Assembly: GCA_024698805.1 (NCBI GenBank)
Contig: JAILQT010000056.1
Coordinates: 1 to 38,077 of the forward strand
Source of the DNA: Solobacterium sp.
GTDB taxonomy: Bacteria; Bacillota_I; Bacilli_A; Erysipelotrichales; Erysipelotrichaceae
Length of the DNA: 38,077 bases
Direction: 5' to 3'
Part shown: positions 1-8,878 of the stretch, piece after piece
Layout of the letters: every line of letters begins with the position of its first letter
Numbering within the stretch: position 1 is the first letter of the stretch
Notes under the pieces: model-generated
The model's database searches: none
What the model saw: the letters and a program-made list of their open reading frames with translations, nothing else
What the model was told of the DNA's origin: nothing
Made by a program: the position numbers and the translations under genes

Positions 1-361
1 TAGAAGGCGATCGCCGTATCGTTCTCATAGCGGTCCGTATAGATGCGCGTATGCGAAAAGTCCCTCTCACGCGCAGCTTCTTCAAACAGACGGATCAGTT
101 CCCTGCCGTGACCGCGTCTGCGGTACGGCTCGAGAATGCCGAACCAGCCTAGCCATGCGCTGTCCGGATCCGTATCATAGGTATACAGCCCGGTGATGCC
201 GATACATGTATCCCCGTCATAAACTAGGGAGTATGCACTGTCTGTTTTCCCGGTGATGCTGTCAATATAATTGGCTTCCCCGTTGTATTCCGGGAAGATC
301 GTATTCTGGATGCGCACCGCATATTCCAGGTTCTCTTTCGTTACGGGTACAAGGCTTGGCA
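1..361 (-). CDS. GNAT family N-acetyltransferase (partial; C-terminus off window)
   Basis: Minus-strand translation from ATG at 361: MPSLVPVTKENLEYAVRIQNTIFPEYNGEAN...SLVYDGDTCIGITGLYTYDTDPDSAWLGWFGILEPYRRRGHGRELIRLFEEAA; RRRGHG acetyl-CoA loop typical of GNAT. Confidence 0.8.
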
Positions 362-378
362 TAAAACACCTCCGTCCG

Positions 379-2130
379 TCATCCTGCATCCTGCATGGAT
401 CCTTTTTTATGACCCGGTCCGTAATACCTTACGCACAGCATCGTGAGGTCGTCGAACTGCGGTTCCTCCCCGGCAAAGGCATCTGCCGCATCATGCACAT
501 TTTTCAGGAGTTTTTCCGGTGACGCATACGGTTCCGCATTCAGTGCCTCGAGCATCCTGTCCGCACCGAACATCTGTTTGTCAGCGTCTGTCGCTTCGGG
601 CACACCGTCCGTATAGACGAATAAAGCAGCACCCGGTTCGAGCGTGAACTCGTATTCTCTGTATTTCGCATCCTGCATCCCGCCGACGACGAAACTGTGT
701 CTGTCTTTATACAGACGGAACGTGCCGTCTGTCCCCTGCAGCGCCGGGTATTCATGTCCCGCATTGACTGCCCTTACGATGCCGGTGGAGATCTCAAGGA
801 CTGCCAGCCATACCGTCACGAACATCTGCCCGTCGTTGTTTTCGCAGACATCGTTGTTCACGGTCTCCAGCACTTCCGCAGGCGAAAGGTCCATGCGCAT
901 ATGGTCTTCGATCCGGATCTTGGAAGCCATCATGAACAGGGCTGCCGGTATCCCTTTCCCGGATACGTCGGCGATCGTCATGACCAGGTGATCGTCATCC
1001 GGCATATAGAAGTCGTAGAAATCGCCGCCGATCTCCATTGCCGGGTCCATCGAAGCATAGATATCAAAAGCGGGACAGTCTTTATAATCGTCGAAATTCT
1101 TCGGCAGGATGCCGTCCTGGATCTTTTCAGCCAGCTGCATCTGCGTGGCATAGCGTTCGGTATTCGCAATACTGACAGTCAGTTCGTGTTCGTATTCGCT
1201 CAGATCCTCCTCCATATTCGACATGACATTGCCGAGGTTCTCGATCTCATCCCCTGTCTGTATATTCAGCGCGGAGAAATGGTCTGTGCGCGTTGATCCG
1301 TCTTTCCTGTCCCTGACATAAGTCTGCGCAGCTTCCGCGATGCGGTTGATCGGACTGACGACGGTGCGCATCATCCTCCGGCTCATCATCCTTTCCAGCA
1401 CGAATATGGCCGCAGCCAGTGCCAGGGTGAATGCAAATACAAACTGCCGCATGCCGGAAAGCAGCTTTCCGAGCGTGACTTCACAGAAAACAAAAAGAGG
1501 GAAATCGGGTTCATCCGAGATCATCAGACCGCTGATGCAGCGGAAACCGTTTCTTTCGGAAAAACCGATATCATAGAGTCTTTTCATGGGATCGCTGCAG
1601 TTCAGGAACTTGTTTATGACCCTGTCCTCCATCGGTTCCCAGTCCCCCGGATAATACTTTGTGCCTTCACGGGTGTTCGGTTCGCATACATAGACCAGTG
1701 CCTGCGTATCGGGATCGATAACGGCTGCGTAGAGATTGGATACCGTGCTGTTGCTGAGAAACTGGTCTATCGTGTCGATCAGCTTCCAGTACTCGGGATT
1801 GTCCGTTGCGGACCGGAACAATGCCCTGTATTCTTCCGTGCCGGTCTTCTGCTTTTCCTCTACGTCCAGTCCCCGGTATATCTCCAGGACATTCCTGCCG
1901 ACGCTGCCGGCGTCGATGGTCCTGTTGATCATACTGCCGGCTGTGCACGCAAGGCCGTATGCCTTGTCGATATACTGGTCGGCAACACTGTAGGTATAGG
2001 TCGTCAGGCCTGCAGCCAGCGCGACCAGCCCGATCAGCAGCGAGCCCATCAGTACGGCGCGGTACACCTTTGCCTGCAGGGATCTCTGTATTTTTGTTTC
2101 TGCTGCGTTCGTTTCTTTCATGGTGTTCAT
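379..2130 (-). CDS. Membrane sensor with HAMP-like linker and C-terminal SpoIIE/PP2C-type serine phosphatase
   Basis: GGDFYDFYMPDDDHLVMTIADVSGKGIPAALFM and FVYTDGVPEATD are SpoIIE/RsbU-type motifs; two TM segments flank an extracytoplasmic region. Start trimmed to MNTMKETNAAETK because the upstream ORF extension crosses a terminator hairpin. Confidence 0.88.
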   Translation of the reverse strand: MNTMKETNAAETKIQRSLQAKVYRAVLMGSLLIGLVALAAGLTTYTYSVADQYIDKAYGLACTAGSMINRTIDAGSVGRNVLEIYRGLDVEEKQKTGTEEYRALFRSATDNPEYWKLIDTIDQFLSNSTVSNLYAAVIDPDTQALVYVCEPNTREGTKYYPGDWEPMEDRVINKFLNCSDPMKRLYDIGFSERNGFRCISGLMISDEPDFPLFVFCEVTLGKLLSGMRQFVFAFTLALAAAIFVLERMMSRRMMRTVVSPINRIAEAAQTYVRDRKDGSTRTDHFSALNIQTGDEIENLGNVMSNMEEDLSEYEHELTVSIANTERYATQMQLAEKIQDGILPKNFDDYKDCPAFDIYASMDPAMEIGGDFYDFYMPDDDHLVMTIADVSGKGIPAALFMMASKIRIEDHMRMDLSPAEVLETVNNDVCENNDGQMFVTVWLAVLEISTGIVRAVNAGHEYPALQGTDGTFRLYKDRHSFVVGGMQDAKYREYEFTLEPGAALFVYTDGVPEATDADKQMFGADRMLEALNAEPYASPEKLLKNVHDAADAFAGEEPQFDDLTMLCVRYYGPGHKKGSMQDAG

Positions 2131-2296
2131 CCCGGATATATCCATTATACACGCTGCGCATGCCCTGCCTGAAACATCCTGCATTTTCCAGCATGGATTT
2201 GTTTTTCTGCACAGATCCCGTACGGCTGCAGGGAAAGCCTGCAGAAGTTCCCGGGTATTCCCGGATATGGCTGCATTCCCCTGTAATACAGGAAAA

Positions 2297-2340
2297 CGCT
2301 GTATACAAACAGTTCCCGTACTGTGTATACAGCGCTTTTT
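2297..2340. terminator. Strong (possibly bidirectional) intrinsic terminator
   Basis: CGCTGTATACA-AA-CAGT-TCCCGT-ACTG-TGTATACAGCG, about 15 bp stem, followed by CTTTTT on + and TTTTCC on -; lies between the LRR gene and the SpoIIE gene. Confidence 0.75.
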
Positions 2341-2420
2341 CATTTATATCATCCAGGCATCCGGAAGACTGCAGCTGATCCTTCCCGACAGTATGAGGAC
2401 CCTGTGTGAAACGGTGTTCT

Positions 2421-3532
2421 TCAGCCCTGCCTCAGCATCACCAGGCTCAGCTTATACCATGCGATGTATTCCTGCACCGCGCGGTTGCCGTGATGATGGA
2501 TCTTAAGCCCGTAAGCGTATCTGTCATAGATGCTGTACTGGTATTTCTCCCTGTAACTGCTTTGTTTGAATCCGAGAGCGAAATGACCGATCTGCCTGAC
2601 TGTGGACGGGATCGTGATGCTGGTCAGGCTTTCACAGTCGCCGAATGCCCAGGAGGCGATCTTCCGGAGTCCCGGGTGCAGGGTCACCTTTCTCAGCTTT
2701 CTGCAGCGCATGAATGCATAGGACACGATCTCCTTTACACTGCCGGGTATATCCGCCTCTTCCAGCGCCGTGCAGTCCTCAAAGGCATGGAAGCCGATCT
2801 CTGTCACGGTCTTCGGGATCGAGACATGTTTCATGGTCCTGTTGGCCTTGAAGGCATATCTGCCGATCGCTGTGACTCCTTTCGGGATCGCCATGTTTTC
2901 ATCCGTACCGTTATAACAGAGCAGGACGCCGTCCCTGATCTCAAATTCGGGCAGTACGGCTTCTTTTTCTGCCGGGATGAACAGGAGGTCATTCTCGTGC
3001 GCATAGGTACGGGCCGTGCTGTATACAGACGCATGTACTTCAAAGCCTTCGACCTTCTCAGCGTCCGGGCCGAAATTACTGGTGAATCCGAAAGCCTCCG
3101 CGTCGATCTGTGTGACGGTGTCAGGGACCGCAATGCTTTTCAGCTGCTTACAGTCTGCGAAAGCCCGCTGCCGATATATCTCAGACCGAAAGGCAGCTCA
3201 ATACTGCTGATGGCCGTTCCCATAAAACACTGGTCGCCGATCTTCTTCAGGCCTTTGGAGAGCCGGACAGACTGAACGGCACCGCACTGATAAAAAGCCC
3301 TGCTGTCCGCGGCTGTCACACTGTCCGGCAGACTGACGTCCTGCAGGGATGTGCAGCCCATGAATGATTCTTTCCCGATCTCCTGCAGTCCTTCGGGAAA
3401 TACGACGGAAACGATCTCCGTGTGTCCCTCGAAAACATTGTCTGCGATCTTCGTTACGCCTTCCGGTATAACGAGGTCTGCTTCCTGTCCGCTGTATCCT
3501 GTGATCATCCCGTTTTCGATCTTAAGACCCAT
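2421..3532 (-). pseudogene. BspA-like leucine-rich repeat (LRR_5) protein, frameshifted
   Basis: Repeats such as VIPEGVTKIADNVFEGHTEIVSVVFPEGLQEIGKESFMGCTSLQDVSLPDSV in ORF 3140-3532 continue out of frame as AFADCKQLKSIAVPDTVTQIDAEAF... into ORF 2421-2894. Break at the CCC run near 3164-3166. Confidence 0.8.
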
Positions 3533-3562
3533 ATGTACCTCCGTTATAAGATTGCTGTTCGC

Positions 3563-5866
3563 TCAGATCAGTATACTGTCCGTTTTCAGCCCGATCTGCG
3601 GCTTGATCTCACTGAGGAAGTATTCCTCCGTCAGCGGTCTGTCATAATCCCAGTACAGGACCGTGATGCCGTGCGCCCTGCAGCGGCGGAACTTCCGTTC
3701 ATCCCGCTCCCGGTTCCGTTTATGTCCTTCCAGGCCGCCGAAGAACGCGACCGGTTCGTAGTGCTGCTTCCCCTGGTATTCGATCGCCGTATCCGCTGAG
3801 GGGATATAGATATCAAGTCTCTGTCCGAACAGGAAGTCCGGCTGGTACTGGAACTGCGCGTCGGGGTAATGTTTCAGCACGATCGCATAGGCTTTCTGTT
3901 CCGATTTCCATTTTGCATGGGTCTTCCCGTCCCCGATCAGGTATTCATAGATCCTGTTTGTTTTTGAATTCAGATCCCGGTGATAGTCCTGCAGGAGCTT
4001 CTTCAGTTCAGGCTCTTCGATCGACCGCAGGCTCCGGTATTCCTCCCGGTAATAATTGACCTGGTACATCAGGTATTCGATCTTTGCGATACGGTTGTAC
4101 TGCATAAGGAACTGCGCTGCCGGTTCCGGATGGCCGTGGTCATACTGATTGAAAAGATTCCGGCCGGACATCACCAGCAGTTCGATCAGCGGATAGTCGC
4201 TGCGCCGGATCCGGATGACATACGCATTCTCCCCGGTCTGCACCGGTTCATCATACCGGCCTGCCAGATAGTGTTCGATATCCCCTCTTTTGCCATCCGG
4301 GTAATGATAGCGGTATTCGATCTTCCCCCTGCCCCGGACAGTATCCCAGATACCGTCTGTCATGGCCTGCTGCACAAGGCTGCCGATCTGTGCATGCAGG
4401 TCATCCAGGATCTCCTTTTTCCTCTTTTCCCTCTCCAGCTCCTTCTGACGGTGCGTGCGTTTCTCATCGCTTTCCATGAGCTGCTGTTCCTTCATGAATG
4501 TCGCGCCGCCCATGCGCAGGCCGCAGAATTCAGGATAGCGTTCCATATACGCGTCAAAGTCTGCGAGGTCAAGGAACGCCTCCAGTTTCGGATCTTTCTT
4601 TTCCTTCAGCCTGTCCAGCGTGATCCGGACATTGCGGTCGGATGGTTCGAGGTCATACGGCCATTCGACCAGCTGCACCCGGTTCTCTTCGCAGAGCTTC
4701 TGTTTCTTCCTGTCCAGTTCCCATCTCGTGATGAGCGCTTCCTCACCGCCGAAGAAAGGTACCGGGCGGTAATGCTGGATGCCCTGGTATTCGATCGCCG
4801 TGCGCAGCGAAGGGATATAGATATCAAGGCTCTGCGTGCCGAGCCATTCCGGCCGGTACTGGCAGAGCGTATCCGGGTACCGTCTGCGCACGGCATGAAA
4901 CAGCGACAGTTCGTGTTTCCATTTCGGTTTAATGACCCCCTGCTCTGTCAGCGCGGTCCGGATCTTCGTCCGTTCCAGTTTCCAGTTCGTTTTATAACCG
5001 TCCTTCTCTTCATAGAGTGCAATGTCTTTGTACCACCACTGGAAGACCGGCATGATCCGTGTCGTCAGGTTCAGGAAAAGATCAAGTTCCGATGCGAAGT
5101 AGCCGCATTCCAGGATATGCCGGATATTGCGGCGGACATAGACGGCTTTGGCCGGGTTGAGATGGTAAGGCAGCGCTCCGAGATAGACTGCCGTCCTGTC
5201 AGGCAGGTACGGGGAGCGGAGCACGGTATCATTCTGGCGCAGATGTGTCTGGTACCAGGACAGGGAATAGTCATACAGCGAGTAACCGCCGAAAAGATCC
5301 TGCGAGGTGTTCGTATACAGGAGATGGTACATCAGCAGGACATCGTCCATGTTTTCTTTATCGAACACAGCCAGGTAATGGACCTTGTCCTCATCCGGGA
5401 AGAGGTTGTTTATTGCCCTGAACTGCTTTGCGCGGCTGCAGACTTCGGTGATCACAAAGAACTGCGATACATAGCTTTCGGGAAACAGGAAACAGGCGTT
5501 CTGATCGGTATCGATATCCGCAAACTGTTCCATAAACGCATTCACATAACGGTTCTCTTCCGGCAGCCCGCAGGATTCGATGATCTCTTTTGTGGCGTAC
5601 CGGTACGGCAGGTCACTCAGTGCGAGCTGGATGAGGAACTCATCGCAGCGTTCTGCCTTGTAATCCTCCTCAAGGCCTTCGAAGTCAGCCTGAAAAGATG
5701 CGTGTTCCGCAAGCAGCTGTTCCAGATCCGTAAAGACAGTCTTTTCATGATACCGGGGATAGCGCTCCCACAGCATGTCCAGACGGTCAAACGTATCCGG
5801 CATATCCGGTTTTGCATGTATTTTTACGGTCATATCCCTAATGGAGATTATAGCCGATTCTGACAA
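3563..5866 (-). CDS. Uncharacterised 767-aa protein with two duplicated Vsr/EDxHD/PD-(D/E)XK-like nuclease-type domains
   Basis: Two copies of KWK-E...YPD...QY-P...LDIYIPS..TAIEYQG.QHY.PV.FFGG.E...(E/R)xDxxK...C at about aa 314-405 and 651-742. Confidence 0.7.
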   Translation of the reverse strand: MSESAIISIRDMTVKIHAKPDMPDTFDRLDMLWERYPRYHEKTVFTDLEQLLAEHASFQADFEGLEEDYKAERCDEFLIQLALSDLPYRYATKEIIESCGLPEENRYVNAFMEQFADIDTDQNACFLFPESYVSQFFVITEVCSRAKQFRAINNLFPDEDKVHYLAVFDKENMDDVLLMYHLLYTNTSQDLFGGYSLYDYSLSWYQTHLRQNDTVLRSPYLPDRTAVYLGALPYHLNPAKAVYVRRNIRHILECGYFASELDLFLNLTTRIMPVFQWWYKDIALYEEKDGYKTNWKLERTKIRTALTEQGVIKPKWKHELSLFHAVRRRYPDTLCQYRPEWLGTQSLDIYIPSLRTAIEYQGIQHYRPVPFFGGEEALITRWELDRKKQKLCEENRVQLVEWPYDLEPSDRNVRITLDRLKEKKDPKLEAFLDLADFDAYMERYPEFCGLRMGGATFMKEQQLMESDEKRTHRQKELEREKRKKEILDDLHAQIGSLVQQAMTDGIWDTVRGRGKIEYRYHYPDGKRGDIEHYLAGRYDEPVQTGENAYVIRIRRSDYPLIELLVMSGRNLFNQYDHGHPEPAAQFLMQYNRIAKIEYLMYQVNYYREEYRSLRSIEEPELKKLLQDYHRDLNSKTNRIYEYLIGDGKTHAKWKSEQKAYAIVLKHYPDAQFQYQPDFLFGQRLDIYIPSADTAIEYQGKQHYEPVAFFGGLEGHKRNRERDERKFRRCRAHGITVLYWDYDRPLTEEYFLSEIKPQIGLKTDSILI

Positions 5867-5934
5867 GGAGGATACAGGCTGTGATCATGGGAAAAGCGTT
5901 CTGCAGTGTCCCGGTTATCCGTAAAGCTGTCATA

Positions 5935-5962
5935 TAAAAAAGGGATCCCGGAAGATCCCCCG
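5935..5962 (-). terminator. Intrinsic terminator
   Basis: Minus strand GGGATC-TTCCGG-GATCCC-TTTTTT, just downstream of the GNAT gene ending at 5994. Confidence 0.75.
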
Positions 5963-5993
5963 TTTCCTGAACCGATATAACAGTAAGTCCCCT

Positions 5994-6446
5994 TTATTCC
6001 CCCGTAGGGACCCGGGCATTCAGGCTCTTGTTGCGGTAATTGATATTTGTACGCAGCGTATACCCCCTGCTTTCCCAGAATTCATTCGCCGCATCATTAT
6101 CCTTGAATACGATATCGAAGACCTTATGGATGCCTTCTTTCTTCAGGGCCTCCTCAGCACATGCGACGAGCCTTCCGGCGATCCCCCTGCGGCGGTGGGC
6201 GGGATGGATGCACAGATGATGGATGATGCCGCGGCGCCCGTCATGACCGGAGAGGATCACTCCGGCGATCTTTCCGTCCGCTGTCGCCGCAAAACAGGTG
6301 TCCGGGTTGCGCTTCAGATATCTCCCGATCCCCTCTCGGCTGTCGTCGACCGGGTTCAGTGCCCTGCGGGTCTGTTCCGTGCTGTTCCATAACTCATAGA
6401 TCTCATCATAATCATCGATCGTGATCTTCCTGATTCCGTATTCCAT
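5994..6446 (-). CDS. GNAT family N-acetyltransferase
   Basis: MEYGIRKITIDDYDEIYELWNS...GIIHHLCIHPAHRRRGIAGRLVACAEEALKKEGIHKVFDIVFKDNDAANEFWESRGY; RRRGIA motif. Start moved to the internal Met. Confidence 0.88.
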   Translation of the reverse strand: MEYGIRKITIDDYDEIYELWNSTEQTRRALNPVDDSREGIGRYLKRNPDTCFAATADGKIAGVILSGHDGRRGIIHHLCIHPAHRRRGIAGRLVACAEEALKKEGIHKVFDIVFKDNDAANEFWESRGYTLRTNINYRNKSLNARVPTGE

Positions 6447-6493
6447 TGAAGCTGTTCCTCCGTTCTGCTGCCCTGCCGGTATTGATGATCTGT

Positions 6494-6997
6494 TCATTTT
6501 TGTTCAGTCTGCAGGCAATGCGTTCCCAATTCACGGATCATGATATATTCGTGCTCATTTTCACCTGTGATGCGGAATCCGGCCTTTTCATATATCCGGA
6601 CGGCATAATTCTCCTTCCACACCGCCAGGGAAACGCGTTCGAAACCTTTTTCCCTTAGCAGCTGCAGCATTGCCTCCAGCATGCGCGTCCCGATGCCCTG
6701 CCCGCGGTAATCTTTGTACAGCGCTATGGCCAGCGACGGCGTATCCCCGTCCACATGGCCGTAATCCTGCATGATCCGGGCCCAGGCCGCGCCGACAGGC
6801 CTGCCGTCATCTTCCGCGACGATGCCGCAGTCCGCCCTGCCTGCCCCGAAATCCGCATAGTAAAGCTTCAGTTCCGGCCTGTCTGTGATCTCCCTGGGCG
6901 GCGCCTCTGCACCTTCCGGGATGAATATCGCCTCATATACGAACTCTTTCAGAAGATCTGTCTCTCCCGCTTCCAGCCTGCGCAGTCTCATTACCAT
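6494..6997 (-). CDS. GNAT family N-acetyltransferase
   Basis: SLAIALYKDYRGQGIGTRMLEAMLQLLREKGFERVSLAVWKENYAVRIYEKAGFRITGE; YRGQGIG motif. Confidence 0.9.
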   Translation of the reverse strand: MVMRLRRLEAGETDLLKEFVYEAIFIPEGAEAPPREITDRPELKLYYADFGAGRADCGIVAEDDGRPVGAAWARIMQDYGHVDGDTPSLAIALYKDYRGQGIGTRMLEAMLQLLREKGFERVSLAVWKENYAVRIYEKAGFRITGENEHEYIMIRELGTHCLQTEQK

Positions 6998-7116
6998 CAT
7001 GCCTTTCCTGCATTCTATTATCTTCACTGCCGTGCAAATATGCAAATATCCGGCAAAACATGCATACACTCACGCTGATTCTGTGAGATGATACATGTAG
7101 CAGCAGGAGGCAGCTT

Positions 7117-8028
7117 ATGGAAAACAGAATCACGAAAGAACGTATCCTTGACGGCGTCTTATTCAGTTCATTCGAAGAGTTCTTCGACCTTGCCAAGCTT
7201 CTGATCTATGACGATTTCGAAGCAGAGATAGAGCCGTCCCTTGAGAACCTCAAAATGATCATGCAGTCCCAGAAGGATTATTATGTCCTGCTGACATGGG
7301 AAAACGCGGATCTGTCCAGGATCGCCTTCAGCTATGAAGCTACTGCAAAATACTATAAAGACCGGATGGACAGACATCCCGAATACGCGGAATATGCGGA
7401 AATGGCAGAAAAGCAGCTGGGCAGGACACTGTTCGGCCTGATCACCGATATCTTCATGGACCGGGACAGCGGTTATCTCTGCGAGCTGCTGCTGGTCGAC
7501 GGGCTGAGGATGGCCGAATATACGTTCGATATCCGCAAACTCTCCGGCATCTATGACGCGCAGCTGATCAGGGAATCGGATTATGAAGACGTACTGAGAC
7601 TCTACCGGGACAACATGCAGTATTTTGAACAGCTGGGCATCACGCCGACGATCGATACCGTGCGGCACGACGCTGAAAGATGCCCCAAAGGCTGCGATCC
7701 CAAGAACAAATACTTTGTCGTACTCCGCGATCCGGATGTGGTTTGTGCTGCCAGGCTGTGCCTGCATTACCCCCGGCAGGACGCTGTATGGATCGACTTC
7801 ATGATGATCCCCAGCGACATGCAGGGCTTCAGCTTCGGCTCCGAGATCTTAAGGGATATGCTCGACGCCTTCACGGAATGCGGCTTCATGTGGGTCGAAG
7901 CGGGCTATGCGAAAGGAAACCGGCAGGCGGAAAAATTCTGGCACAGGAACTGGTTCGTCGACCTGCATTCGGAAACGAATGAAGAGGACGGCCTTACCTA
8001 TCACCATATGATCCGCGGGCTGCAGTAA
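7117..8028 (+). CDS. GNAT-like acetyltransferase, 303 aa with a long N-terminal region
   Basis: C-terminal half (RESDYEDVLRLYRDNMQYFEQLG...IDFMMIPSDMQGFSFGSEILRDMLDAFTECGFMWVEAGYAKGNRQAEKFWHRNWF) resembles a GNAT fold; AGGAGG RBS upstream. Confidence 0.65.
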   Translation: MENRITKERILDGVLFSSFEEFFDLAKLLIYDDFEAEIEPSLENLKMIMQSQKDYYVLLTWENADLSRIAFSYEATAKYYKDRMDRHPEYAEYAEMAEKQLGRTLFGLITDIFMDRDSGYLCELLLVDGLRMAEYTFDIRKLSGIYDAQLIRESDYEDVLRLYRDNMQYFEQLGITPTIDTVRHDAERCPKGCDPKNKYFVVLRDPDVVCAARLCLHYPRQDAVWIDFMMIPSDMQGFSFGSEILRDMLDAFTECGFMWVEAGYAKGNRQAEKFWHRNWFVDLHSETNEEDGLTYHHMIRGLQ

Positions 8029-8062
8029 GCTTTCCGGCAGGAGAAGACGGGAAAATGACCCG

Positions 8063-8079
8063 TGTTACGATTCGTAACA
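8063..8079. promoter_or_regulatory. 17-bp perfect inverted repeat TGTTACGATTCGTAACA, candidate XRE operator
   Basis: TGTTACGA-T-TCGTAACA, about 100 bp upstream of the XRE regulator start. Confidence 0.55.
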
Positions 8080-8174
8080 GGCATGATACGGACCGTCTAT
8101 TGTGAAGCAGGCAGCGGGGATCTATAGTGCAGACAGAAAGAAAAAGCGCAAATGGCGCACCTGGAGGTCTGTAT

Positions 8175-8750
8175 ATGACATTTGGAGAAAAGCTAAGGGA
8201 AGCGAGAAAACAGGCGAAACTCTCCCAGGAGGAGTTCGCGGAAAAGGCAGGTGTATCCCGCTCTGCCGTAGCAAAATGGGAATCGGACAGGGGCATGCCC
8301 GATGTGGATAACCTGAAGGTGATCGCATCACTTCTGGACATCAGCATCGATTACCTGCTGGCAGAGGATACCCGTCTCACATTCAATGAGACAAGGGAAC
8401 CGATCGATCTGGATTCCTATACGAAAACAGGGAAATGCCGGGATAAGAAAGATGCCGCATGTTATGCAAAATACAGCAATGCGGATGCGATCTATCCCCT
8501 GATCCGGAGAAAGAACCAGTCCCTGCTGGAAAAGACAGTGGATTTCATCGTGCAGCCGGGGATCGTGCAGATCGCCGATTATATGAACGACAGCGATGCC
8601 TGTTTCCTCGTGGAGACAAAAGGAAGGCAGATCCTGGTCCGCGTCGGGAAGGATTTCATCACCTCCTCCGAGCTGGCGAACAAAGTGGATCCGAAGCGGT
8701 TCACGATCGGGAACAGCATATTCCGCAGTACGGTATACCGGCTTATCTGA
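8175..8750 (+). CDS. XRE-family HTH transcriptional regulator with a distinct C-terminal domain
   Basis: MTFGEKLREARKQAKLSQEEFAEKAGVSRSAVAKWESDRGMPDVDNLKVIASLLDISIDYLL is a canonical HTH_3 domain. Confidence 0.92.
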   Translation: MTFGEKLREARKQAKLSQEEFAEKAGVSRSAVAKWESDRGMPDVDNLKVIASLLDISIDYLLAEDTRLTFNETREPIDLDSYTKTGKCRDKKDAACYAKYSNADAIYPLIRRKNQSLLEKTVDFIVQPGIVQIADYMNDSDACFLVETKGRQILVRVGKDFITSSELANKVDPKRFTIGNSIFRSTVYRLI

Positions 8751-8798
8751 AAACGGCCTGTACGCAGACAGGACGTTCTTCAGCATAAACTTATGAAT

Positions 8799-8843
8799 AC
8801 AGCTCATCCTGTACACATTGTCCGGGATGAGCTGTATTTTTCT
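8799..8843 (+). terminator. Intrinsic terminator of the XRE gene
   Basis: ACAGCTCATCC...GGATGAGCTGT followed by ATTTTTCTTT. Confidence 0.85.
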
Positions 8844-8878
8844 TTCTGTATCCGGATGCAGGCGTGATCAGCCGTTTT

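Noticed and set aside
2406-3275. 289-aa + ORF opposite the LRR gene
   Set aside because: Antisense to LRR_5 repeats; repeat-like pattern is inherited from the opposite strand.
3980-5863. 627-aa ORF on + strand antisense to the 767-aa protein
   Set aside because: Low-complexity antisense translation (I/R/F/V rich) mirroring the real gene; the minus ORF has recognisable repeated domains. Long antisense openness reflects codon bias.
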